Program-made: the position numbers and the translations under genes | In this document: one piece after another, positions 27,074-34,681 of the stretch | Position numbering within the stretch: position 1 is the first letter of the stretch | Layout: the number at the start of each line of letters is the position of its first letter | DNA from: Enterobacter cloacae subsp. cloacae ATCC 13047 | Lineage (GTDB): Bacteria; Pseudomonadota; Gammaproteobacteria; Enterobacterales; Enterobacteriaceae | Assembly (NCBI RefSeq): GCF_000025565.1 | Contig: NC_014121.1 | Location: 2,108,001-2,172,000, forward strand | Reading direction: 5' to 3' | Length of the DNA stretch: 64,000 bases | Notes under the pieces: model-generated | The model's database searches: none | What the model was told of the DNA's origin: nothing | Seen by the model: only the letters and a program-made list of their open reading frames with translations

Positions 27074-27736
27074 ATGAAAAAAGTTATTTTGGCTTCATTA
27101 ATTGCACTGGCCAGCGCATCAGCTTTCGCAGAACCTACCGCTGTATTAAAAGTACACGGAACGTTGACCAATGCGGCGTGTACGCCTTCTATCGGCAACG
27201 GCGGGGTCATTGATTACGGCTATATTCGCCTCGGAGAACTTTCTGCACTGGAAAATAATAATTTGGGACAAAAACAGGTGCCTGTCACCATTACCTGTTC
27301 TTCGCCAACCAAAGTGGGCTTTACCATTCTTGATAACCGTAGCGACAGCAACGCGCGGCTGCCGGTTGATATCGGTAAAAACTTAAACCAGTCGGTGAAA
27401 TATTATACTTACGGCGTGGGTACCACGTCCGAAGGCGTAAATATTGGTGACTACGGCATGTGGATGACGGATGTCACGGCAGATGGCAAAGTCGTAGACC
27501 CGATTGTCAACAACCACGACTGGAATCCTGATATCTGGAAAAAAAGCGGTATTCCGCGTAGTGATGCGTTCCAGACCGTCGCCTTTGCTGATACAGGGAC
27601 CACCGCACCGTTGGCTATCACCACAGCTAACTTTAACTTTGTTACTAATCTGACGATTCGTGACACTACTGCGCTGGCGATTACCGACGATACTCCTCTC
27701 GACGGTCAGGCGACGATGACCCTGGTATATCTCTAA
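27074..27736 (+). CDS. DUF1120-type secreted, pilin-like protein (first copy)
   Basis: This is an exported protein of unknown function in the DUF1120 family. It has 220 residues with a Sec signal peptide (MKKVILASLIALASASAFA). The N-terminal half is fimbrial-subunit-like: LKVHGTLTNAACTPSIGNGGVIDYG, then VPVTITCSSPTKVGFTI, whose two cysteines would make the typical pilin disulphide. The C-terminus LDGQATMTLVYL resembles a chaperone-usher donor strand, but no chaperone or usher gene is nearby. GGAACAAC precedes the start. The adjacent second copy has the same length and most of its sequence. The pair lies between gapC and ydcF, where E. coli has aldA, so it looks like a lineage-specific insertion. 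Confidence 0.8.
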   Translation: MKKVILASLIALASASAFAEPTAVLKVHGTLTNAACTPSIGNGGVIDYGYIRLGELSALENNNLGQKQVPVTITCSSPTKVGFTILDNRSDSNARLPVDIGKNLNQSVKYYTYGVGTTSEGVNIGDYGMWMTDVTADGKVVDPIVNNHDWNPDIWKKSGIPRSDAFQTVAFADTGTTAPLAITTANFNFVTNLTIRDTTALAITDDTPLDGQATMTLVYL

Positions 27737-27752
27737 TCATATAATTTGCTTA

Positions 27753-27786
27753 TACCGGTTCAGCGTAACCCTGAACCGGTACTTTT
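27753..27786 (+). terminator. rho-independent terminator after first DUF1120 gene
   Basis: A perfect stem (ACCGGTTCAG with CTGAACCGGT, 7-base loop) is followed by ACTTTTCCCC, 17 bp after the stop codon. Confidence 0.8.
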
Positions 27787-27993
27787 CCCCGTTATATTCA
27801 CACAACAAATAAAAAGCCTTCTTTTTTGTCGCTTTCGCATATCTTTAGTTTTTCTACAAAATAAATTCAACTTTAATAAATATACCAAAAACTCAATACT
27901 CAATATTATTTCCGCCAGGTGAATGGGAACGCCATCGCTGCGTTCATTTATCATTCCCGCATGTCTTATATTCATGAAAAGGAAAAATCAAGG

Positions 27994-28656
27994 ATGAAAA
28001 AAATCATTCTGGCTACAGCCATCGCGTTGAGCACCACATCAGCTTTTGCAGCCGGAACTGCTGTTATTAAGGTTAAAGGTACATTAACCAACGCAGCATG
28101 TACTGCTGAGCTGGGTAACGGCGGTGTTATCGATTACGGCTTTATTCGTCTCGGTGAGTTATCCGAAAACTCACATAATCAACTCGGTCAGAAACAGATA
28201 CCTGTGACCATAAATTGCTCTGCGCCAACCAAAATAGGTTTCACTATCACCGATAATCGCAGCGACAGCAACGCACAACTTCCTGTTGATATTGGGAAGA
28301 ATAAGAATATTACAAATAAATATTATACTTATGGCGTTGGTTTCACGAACGACGGGAAAAAGATCGGTAACTACGGCATGTGGATGACCGGTACCACCGC
28401 AGACGGTAAAACTGTAGACCCTATTGGGCATAACCACGACTGGTCCGCAACAAGCTGGAAATATTCCGGTATTCCACGCAGCGATACTTTCCAGACCATC
28501 GCCTTTGCTGAAACCGGCACCACCACCCCATTGGCTATCACCACGGCTAACTTTAACTTCGTGACCAACCTGGTGATTTGGGATACCTCCACCCTGGCCA
28601 TTACCGACGATACCCCACTGGACGGCCAGAACACCATGACGCTGGTTTATCTGTAA
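27994..28656 (+). CDS. DUF1120-type secreted, pilin-like protein (second copy)
   Basis: Paralogue of the gene just upstream, also exactly 220 residues. The start is taken at MKKIILATAIALSTTSAFA, which gives a clean signal peptide and has AGGA-rich sequence upstream; a longer in-frame opening exists but adds a non-signal leader. The conserved pieces are TLTNAACTAELGNGGVIDYGFIRLGELS, QKQIPVTINCSAPTKIGFTITDNRSDSNAQLPVDIGKN and DDTPLDGQNTMTLVYL. Differences are concentrated in the middle (GKNKNITNKY, SATSWKYSG). Each copy has its own terminator, so they are likely transcribed separately. The function is unknown; a fimbria-like or surface role is only suggested by the pilin-like cysteine pattern. 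Confidence 0.8.
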   Translation: MKKIILATAIALSTTSAFAAGTAVIKVKGTLTNAACTAELGNGGVIDYGFIRLGELSENSHNQLGQKQIPVTINCSAPTKIGFTITDNRSDSNAQLPVDIGKNKNITNKYYTYGVGFTNDGKKIGNYGMWMTGTTADGKTVDPIGHNHDWSATSWKYSGIPRSDTFQTIAFAETGTTTPLAITTANFNFVTNLVIWDTSTLAITDDTPLDGQNTMTLVYL

Positions 28657-28673
28657 CTCTTCGCCCTTTATTC

Positions 28674-28712
28674 AATACCGGGTCAGCGGCAAACGCAGGC
28701 CCGGTATTTTTT
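28674..28712 (+). terminator. rho-independent terminator after second DUF1120 gene
   Basis: Stem AATACCGGG with CCCGGTATT followed by a run of T (TTTTTTT), 18 bp after the stop. Confidence 0.88.
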
Positions 28713-28723
28713 TGCGTCCACAT

Positions 28724-29518
28724 TCACAACAGAGATCGGCTTACCAGCGCATCGGTCAAAATGACATCGTTGCGTAAGATATTCCACGCCGCCGCAATCT
28801 CATCGGGTATCGTCACGTGGGCAATAAAATCACGTCCTGCCGGACCGTAACCGTTAACATCGTCGCGAAGGCGCGGCAGTTCCCCCAGCACCAGCGACAA
28901 ATAGCGTTCCACCGGCCAGAGCCCTTCACCGGAATCGCTGAACACCAGTCCATCGTCGCCGTTTTGCAGGACGGGCGTAAAGCCCGCGTGGCTTACCCAT
29001 TCCGGCGATACGGGTTCGTCCCGACATACACGGGCGAATGTTGCCATGGTGCGGCGCTGCATGGTTGGATCCTGCACCACCAGCACCCTTTCAGGGGCAA
29101 ATTGATGGTGCTTCATTAACTCGCGGCTAAAGCGGGCGTTCTCCCCGCAGTTCGTCGATTGATCTTCCACCCACACCCGGTCGGCCGGGATCTGCCAGAA
29201 TTGACGGGCGATATCCGCCAGGATAGCCGCCTCTGCCCGGCCCGTGGTGGGAATGGTGTGATAGCGCGGATGTTTCGCAATCGCGGCATAGAGAAAAGTG
29301 GTGGAGTGTCCGATGCCTCCGCTAATGATCATGGGCACCCCCTGCTCCGCCGCCAGACGGCAGGCAGCTTCGATGGTTGGAATGACGGCATTCCCCGCCA
29401 GAATCACCATATCCACGGACTGACCCGGTTGCAGGTCATCCTGCGCCAGCCACTGCCCAACCGTATTTACGGCACTGAGCGTGCTGCCGGGCAAACAGGG
29501 AAAAATTGTCGGTATCAT
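28724..29518 (-). CDS. ydcF: DUF218-family protein YdcF
   Basis: This matches E. coli YdcF, a cytosolic DUF218 protein reported to bind S-adenosylmethionine, with no established reaction. The 264 residues carry the diagnostic stretches VDMVILAGNAVIPTIEAACRLA, ISGGIGHSTTFLYAAI, TGRAEAAILADIARQFW, EDQSTNCGENARFS and VVQDPTMQRRTMATFARV. A textbook AAGGAGG precedes the ATG. The position close to gapC and cybB repeats the E. coli neighbourhood. Confidence 0.93.
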   Translation of the reverse strand: MIPTIFPCLPGSTLSAVNTVGQWLAQDDLQPGQSVDMVILAGNAVIPTIEAACRLAAEQGVPMIISGGIGHSTTFLYAAIAKHPRYHTIPTTGRAEAAILADIARQFWQIPADRVWVEDQSTNCGENARFSRELMKHHQFAPERVLVVQDPTMQRRTMATFARVCRDEPVSPEWVSHAGFTPVLQNGDDGLVFSDSGEGLWPVERYLSLVLGELPRLRDDVNGYGPAGRDFIAHVTIPDEIAAAWNILRNDVILTDALVSRSLL

Positions 29519-29739
29519 CGTAACCTCCTTACAGCATTTGGATTAGCGTACCGCACTTGTCGCGTCAAAACAGGCGTTGATTCCTAAAGTGCCAGAGATA
29601 AGGCCGCTCTTTTTCCTAAAACCTTCAGTTCAACATTTGATTAACATGCGTAAATCATATTCACTTGTATTATGTTTTACGGCAGACGTAGAATCGCCAG
29701 CCTGTTAATTCTCCCATTTTATCAAAGGTAAACGACGTT

Positions 29740-31392
29740 ATGCGCCTGCCCGAACGCGACCCTTATGCTCCTCGCGAGTGGCAGCCACACGAGAAACCCG
29801 CCCTGCTGGGTTCACCCTCCACGCCGGAGCACAGCACGCCAAAGCGGATTGCCTATGGCGTTGTCGGTCTGCTGGTTTGCCTGACGGGCGCCCTGGGGAA
29901 TGCGGTGGTCACCGCCAACCTGCAAAATTTGCAGGGCACCTTCGGCGCCTGGTCAACCGAGATCGCCTGGCTACCGGCGGTCTATGTAATGACCAATATC
30001 TCCATTAACCTGCTGCTGGTGAAATTCCGCCAGCAGTACGGTCTGCGCGCTTTCACCGAAGGTTTTCTGGTGCTGTATGTGCTGGTCACTTTTTTCCACC
30101 TGTTTGTCAACGATCTTAGCTCGGCGCTGATGGTGCGCGCCGCGCACGGGATGGTGGCCGCCGCGCTCAGCTCGCTGGGGATTTATTACCAGATCCAGGC
30201 CTGGCCGGCGAAACACCGCCTGAAGGCCTTGACCATTGGCATCACCGGCTCGTCACTGGCCATTCCGCTGGCACGACTCTTTTCAACCGAGCTGTTGCAG
30301 CTTGATGAGTGGCGCGGGCTCTATTTCTTCGAGCTGGGGCTGGCCCTCATCTCGCTGGCGTGCGTGATTGCGCTGAAACTGCCGCCGGGCGATCGGCGTA
30401 AGGTCTTTGAGAAAAAAGACTTTATCACCTTCTTTTTACTGGCACCGGGTATGGCGCTGCTGTGCGCGGTGCTGTCGCTGGGCCGTCTGGACTGGTGGTT
30501 TGAAGCGCCGTGGATCGGCTGGTCGCTGGCGCTCTCACTGGTGCTGATTGTTTCCGCCATCGTGTTTGAACATAACCGCAGTAACCCGCTGCTGAACACC
30601 CGCTGGCTGTCGAGCGGCAGTATTGTGCGCCTTGGGTTGATTATGCTGCTGATCCGCATCGTGCTGGCCGAGCAAAACACCGGCGTCATCGGCTGGCTGC
30701 AGTACGTGGGGTTACAGAACGAGCAGATGACGCACCTGGCGTGGTCCATATTTGCCGGGATCGTCTGCGGGATCGTCACCAGCTGTCTGACCATTAAGCC
30801 GACCAAACTGGCGTGGCCGATTATCACCTCCCTGGTGCTGATGGTTGTCGCCTCGCTGCTGGACAGCCAGTCCAACAACCTGACGCGCCCGGATCAACTG
30901 ATGCTCAGCCAGTTCCTGCTGGGCTTTGGCAGTGCCTTCTTCCTCGCCCCCGCGATGCTGGCCGCCATTGGCGGTGTGATCGCCGACCCGCGTAATCTGG
31001 TGAGCTTCTCGGTAATGTTCGGCATGAGCCAGAACCTCGGCGGCCTGCTGGGCTCGGCTATTCTCGGTACCTTCCAGACCTGGCGCGAAAAGTATCACTC
31101 CAGCCTGCTGGCGGACCAGCTCACTACGCTCAATCCGCTGGTTAACGAGCGGATTCAACTATATACCCAGATGTACAAAAGCCTGATTGGCGACAGCGCC
31201 CTGCTGGGCACGCAGGCGATCACCCAGTTGCAGACAGTGACCGCCCTTGAGGCAAACATTCTGGCTTACAACGACACCTATTTACTGACCGCGAGTATTG
31301 CCGCGGCCACGCTGGTCTGGATTTTATGGCGCTTGCTGCGCCTGCGCATCACTGCCCGTATGGCGCTTAAGAACGCCACCGGCAACAAATAA
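29740..31392 (+). CDS. MFS efflux transporter, DHA2/EmrB-like
   Basis: This is the inner-membrane pump of a tripartite drug-efflux-type system. The 550 residues have a cytosolic leader of about 35 residues, then many membrane segments (VVGLLVCLTGALGNAVV; FVNDLSSALMVRAAHGMVAAALSSLGIYY; FFLLAPGMALLCAVLSLG; FLLGFGSAFFLAPAMLAAIGGV). The layout resembles the 14-segment DHA2 group. Downstream, 22 bp on, is a periplasmic adaptor, and then an outer-membrane lipoprotein overlapping that adaptor by 4 bp. So all three parts of the pump are in one operon. No regulator adjoins the operon, and the substrate is unknown. Confidence 0.9.
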   Translation: MRLPERDPYAPREWQPHEKPALLGSPSTPEHSTPKRIAYGVVGLLVCLTGALGNAVVTANLQNLQGTFGAWSTEIAWLPAVYVMTNISINLLLVKFRQQYGLRAFTEGFLVLYVLVTFFHLFVNDLSSALMVRAAHGMVAAALSSLGIYYQIQAWPAKHRLKALTIGITGSSLAIPLARLFSTELLQLDEWRGLYFFELGLALISLACVIALKLPPGDRRKVFEKKDFITFFLLAPGMALLCAVLSLGRLDWWFEAPWIGWSLALSLVLIVSAIVFEHNRSNPLLNTRWLSSGSIVRLGLIMLLIRIVLAEQNTGVIGWLQYVGLQNEQMTHLAWSIFAGIVCGIVTSCLTIKPTKLAWPIITSLVLMVVASLLDSQSNNLTRPDQLMLSQFLLGFGSAFFLAPAMLAAIGGVIADPRNLVSFSVMFGMSQNLGGLLGSAILGTFQTWREKYHSSLLADQLTTLNPLVNERIQLYTQMYKSLIGDSALLGTQAITQLQTVTALEANILAYNDTYLLTASIAAATLVWILWRLLRLRITARMALKNATGNK

Positions 31393-31414
31393 TTGAAATA
31401 TTTCTGGAGAGTTT

Positions 31415-32497
31415 ATGAGTCAGCAGGATGCCGCCAAAGAGCAGGCCAACACCCGCAAAAATGTGCGCATTGTTTCCGTTTTCACCGCCGCTGCCATCGG
31501 TATTGTCGGCGTGCTGGTGATCCTTTACGCGTGGCAGCTCCCGCCGTTCACCCGCCACGCGCAGTTTACCGATAACGCTTACGTGCGCGGCCAGACCACG
31601 TTTATCAGCCCGCAGGTGAATGGCTATATCACCGAAGTGAAGGTACAGGATTTCGCGCAGGTTAAAAAAGGCGAGCTGCTGCTGCAGATTGATGACCGTA
31701 TCTATCGCCAGCGGGTACATCAGGCCGAGGCGCAGCTGGCGATGAAAATTGCCGCCCTGAATAACAATCTCCAGCAGCGTAAAAGCGCTGAAGCCGTCAT
31801 CGCAAAAAATGACGCTGCGCTGAAAAATGCCCGCGCCCAGAGTCTGAAAACTCAGGCGGATTTAAAGCGAGTGAAAGATCTGACGGCTGACGGCTCGCTC
31901 TCCATCCGCGAACGCGACGCGGCGCTGGCCAGCGCGGCCCAGGGCAGCGCTGATATTGAGCAGGCCAAAGCGACGCTTGAAATGTCGCGCCAGGATCTGC
32001 AGACGGTAATTGTGAATCGCGGTGCGCTGGAGGCGGATGTGGAAAACGCCAAAGCGGCGCTGGAGCTGGCACAAATCGACCTGCAAAATACCCGCATTGT
32101 GGCGCCGCGTGACGGCCAGCTGGGGCAGATCGCGGTGCGTCTGGGCGCGTACGTGACGGCCGGAACCCATCTCACCACCCTGGTACCGCCGCAGCACTGG
32201 GTGATCGCCAATATTAAAGAGACCCAGCTTGCGGAGCTGCGCGTGGGCCAGCCGGTGAAATTTACCGTCGATGCGCTCAATAACAAAGCCTATCAGGGCC
32301 GCGTGGAGAGCATCTCCCCGGCGACCGGCGTCGAATTCAGCGCCATCACGCCGGATAACGCCACCGGGAACTTTGTCAAAATCGCCCAGCGTATTCCGGT
32401 GCGTATCGAAGTGCTGGGTAAACCTGAAGAGTCAGCACTGCTACGTCCTGGCATGTCGGTTCAGGTGACCATTGATACGCGGGAGGCGAAGCAATGA
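31415..32497 (+). CDS. HlyD/EmrA-like membrane fusion protein of the efflux operon
   Basis: Periplasmic adaptor, 360 residues: one N-terminal membrane segment (VSVFTAAAIGIVGVLVILYAW), a lipoyl half (FTDNAYVRGQTTFISPQVNGYITEVKVQDFAQVKKGELLLQIDD), a long coiled-coil hairpin, the second lipoyl half (NTRIVAPRDGQLGQIAVRLGAYV) and beta-barrel (VIANIKETQLAELRVGQPVKFTVDA). AVKGELLLQIDDR is typical of EmrA-type partners of DHA2 pumps. TGGAGAG precedes the ATG. Its stop overlaps the start of the outer-membrane component (ATGA), indicating a fixed stoichiometric unit. Confidence 0.92.
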   Translation: MSQQDAAKEQANTRKNVRIVSVFTAAAIGIVGVLVILYAWQLPPFTRHAQFTDNAYVRGQTTFISPQVNGYITEVKVQDFAQVKKGELLLQIDDRIYRQRVHQAEAQLAMKIAALNNNLQQRKSAEAVIAKNDAALKNARAQSLKTQADLKRVKDLTADGSLSIRERDAALASAAQGSADIEQAKATLEMSRQDLQTVIVNRGALEADVENAKAALELAQIDLQNTRIVAPRDGQLGQIAVRLGAYVTAGTHLTTLVPPQHWVIANIKETQLAELRVGQPVKFTVDALNNKAYQGRVESISPATGVEFSAITPDNATGNFVKIAQRIPVRIEVLGKPEESALLRPGMSVQVTIDTREAKQ

Positions 32498-33873
32498 CCC
32501 TTCGCCCGCTAGCCAGCCTGCTGGTTGCCGTTCTGCTTGCCGGATGCCAGTCGGTGGATGTAAAACCTGCCCAACCGTCACTGCATATTCCTGCCCAGTG
32601 GCGGGCGGCATCAGGCCCTGCCAGCGCGCCAGAACAACTCTGGTGGCGAAATTTTCACGACAACAATCTCAACCGCTATGTGGATCAGGCGCTGAAAAAT
32701 AACAGCGACGTGCTGATCGCCCGCGAACGGATCAATGAGTATCAGGCAAGAGTCTATGCCGCTGACGGCAGCCTGTTTCCGTCGCTGGATGCGGGGGTAA
32801 CCGGCACCCGCGCCCGGACGCAATCGGCCGCCACGGGGTTACCGGTATACAGTACGCTGTACAAAGGCAGCCTCACCGCCAGCTATGATGTGGATATCTG
32901 GGGCGTCAACCGCAGCACGGCCAATGCCGCGCAGGCCTCGCTGGAGGCGCAAAAAGCCGCCGCCGCTGCCGCAGATTTAACTGTCGCCTCGTCGGTGGCC
33001 TCCGGGTATGTCACCCTGCTCTCGCTTGACGAACAGCTTCGCGTCACCGAATCCACGCTGAAATCACGCGAAGAGGCATTTAATCTTGCTAAACGGCAGT
33101 TTGAAACGGGCTACAGTTCGCGCCTGGAGCTGATGCAGTCTGACTCTGAGCTGCGGGCCACCCGGGCGCAGGTGCCGCTGCTGCAGCATCAGATCGCGCA
33201 GCAAGAGAATGCCCTGAGTCTGCTGCTGGGCAGTAACCCGGGCGAGGTGGCGCGCAGTGAAAGCTTCAGCACGCTTACCCCGCTCAGGCTGCCTTCACAG
33301 CTGCCGTCATCGTTGCTTAACCGACGACCTGACATCGTTCAGGCGGAGCGTCAGCTCATTGCGGCCGATGCCAGCCTTGCTGCCTCGCGTGCCAGCCTGT
33401 TGCCGTCGATCAACCTGAAGGCGACCGGATCGATTCAGGATCGCACCCTTTCCGGCCTGCTGGACAACCCGTTACAGCTCTGGAGCGCAGGCGGCAGTAT
33501 TCTCGCCCCGCTGCTGAACCGCCAGGCGCTGAATGCGCAGGTGGATATCTCCCAGTCGCAGCGTAATCAGGCGCTGTACGCCTATGAGAAAACCGTGCGC
33601 AATGCGTTTGCCGAAGTGAACAACAGCCTTGACGCCATTACGCGTTATCAGGAACAACTTAGCGAACTGCTGGCCCAGCAGGAGGTGGCCCAGGAGACGC
33701 TGCGCATTGCGCAGAACCGCTATCGCAACGGCTATTCATCTTATCTGGATGTGCTCGACGCACAGCGTACACTTTACTCGGTGCAAACCAACGTGGTGCA
33801 GGTGAAAAATAACCTGCTGCTGGCGCAGATTGATTTGTATAAAGCGCTGGGCGGCGGTTGGGTCAATGTCTGA
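32494..33873 (+). CDS. outer-membrane efflux lipoprotein, NodT/OprM-like
   Basis: This is the outer-membrane channel of the tripartite pump, 459 residues. The signal sequence ends in the lipobox LLAGC (MTLRPLASLLVAVLLAGCQ), so it is a lipoprotein. Typical family stretches follow: PEQLWWRNFHDNNLNRYVDQALKNNSDVLIARERINEYQARV, SYDVDIWGVNR, NRRPDIVQAERQLIAADASLAASRASLLPSINL, and the C-terminal NRYRNGYSSYLDVLDAQRTLY. It overlaps the adaptor gene by 4 bp. It ends about 30 bp before a REP element, beyond which lies an O-methyltransferase gene. Confidence 0.93.
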   Translation: MTLRPLASLLVAVLLAGCQSVDVKPAQPSLHIPAQWRAASGPASAPEQLWWRNFHDNNLNRYVDQALKNNSDVLIARERINEYQARVYAADGSLFPSLDAGVTGTRARTQSAATGLPVYSTLYKGSLTASYDVDIWGVNRSTANAAQASLEAQKAAAAAADLTVASSVASGYVTLLSLDEQLRVTESTLKSREEAFNLAKRQFETGYSSRLELMQSDSELRATRAQVPLLQHQIAQQENALSLLLGSNPGEVARSESFSTLTPLRLPSQLPSSLLNRRPDIVQAERQLIAADASLAASRASLLPSINLKATGSIQDRTLSGLLDNPLQLWSAGGSILAPLLNRQALNAQVDISQSQRNQALYAYEKTVRNAFAEVNNSLDAITRYQEQLSELLAQQEVAQETLRIAQNRYRNGYSSYLDVLDAQRTLYSVQTNVVQVKNNLLLAQIDLYKALGGGWVNV

Positions 33874-33905
33874 AGGCGCTTAACGGGCCTGGATTTCGTC
33901 ACACA

Positions 33906-33934
33906 GGCCGGGTAAGGCGCAGCCGCCACCCGGC
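33906..33934. repeat. REP-type palindromic element
   Basis: An imperfect palindrome (GGCCGGGTAAGGC with GCCGCCACCCGGC) between the efflux operon and the methyltransferase gene, matching the copy at 25049-25075. Confidence 0.7.
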
Positions 33935-33957
33935 GATTCCCCCTCAGGAGACAATTT

Positions 33958-34617
33958 ATGCAACAACAGTGGTCTGCAGTTGATAATTTCATGATTTCGT
34001 CGCTTATTCCTGAAGATGAGGTACTGAGCAAGGTACTGGAAAACAACCAGCGCGCCGGACTCCCCGAACACGATGTTGCGGCCAATCAGGGGCAACTGCT
34101 GGCACTGTTCGTGCGCATGACGCAGGCGCGGCGCGTTCTGGAGATCGGAACGCTGGGTGCTTACAGTTCAATCTGGATGGCGCGCGCCCTGCCGCCGGAC
34201 GGAAAGCTGATTACGCTTGAGGCCGATTCCACGCATGCCCGCGTGGCGCGGCAGAATATTCAGCTTGCCGGTCTCAACCAACGCATTGAACTCATCGAAG
34301 GCCCGGCGCTGACTTCTCTGGAAAATTTTGGCGACGTTCCGCCGTTCGACCTGATCTTTATTGATGCTGATAAGCCAAACAATCCCGGCTACCTCGAATG
34401 GGCGCTGCACTACTCCCGCCCCGGCACGGTGATTATCGGCGATAACGTGGTGCGCGATGGCGAAGTGATTAACGGCCAAAGCGACGACGCGCGCGTGCAG
34501 GGTGTTCGCCGGTTTATCGAGATGATGGGGGACAATCCGCGCTTAACCACCACCGCGCTGCAAACGGTCGGGGTTAAGGGGTGGGATGGGTTTACGCTGG
34601 CAATTGTGAACGGGTGA
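33958..34617 (+). CDS. SAM-dependent O-methyltransferase, class I (family 3 type)
   Basis: This is a small catechol-O-methyltransferase-like enzyme, 219 residues. SAM-binding motif I is RVLEIGTLGAYSSIWMARALP, followed by GKLITLEADSTHARVARQNI. The metal and substrate region reads FDLIFIDADKPNNPGYLEWAL, with VIIGDNVVRDGEV behind it; the Asp/Asn pattern fits the divalent-metal site of this family. CAGGAGAC precedes the ATG. The substrate is unknown. It follows the efflux operon after a REP element, so co-transcription is possible but not shown. Confidence 0.9.
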   Translation: MQQQWSAVDNFMISSLIPEDEVLSKVLENNQRAGLPEHDVAANQGQLLALFVRMTQARRVLEIGTLGAYSSIWMARALPPDGKLITLEADSTHARVARQNIQLAGLNQRIELIEGPALTSLENFGDVPPFDLIFIDADKPNNPGYLEWALHYSRPGTVIIGDNVVRDGEVINGQSDDARVQGVRRFIEMMGDNPRLTTTALQTVGVKGWDGFTLAIVNG

Positions 34618-34635
34618 AAATTGTGCGGCCTGATG

Positions 34636-34668
34636 CCCTCACCCCGGCCCTCTCCCACCGGGAGAGGG
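34636..34668. repeat. CCCTCACCCC / CCCTCTCCC...GGGAGAGGG intergenic repeat
   Basis: A stem of 9 bp (34648-34656 with 34660-34668) is preceded by CCCTCACCCCGG. The same element occurs in the opposite orientation at 56050-56083. Between two convergent genes it may serve as a bidirectional terminator or a dispersed repeat. Confidence 0.6.
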
Positions 34669-34681
34669 AGAAAACAGGGTG

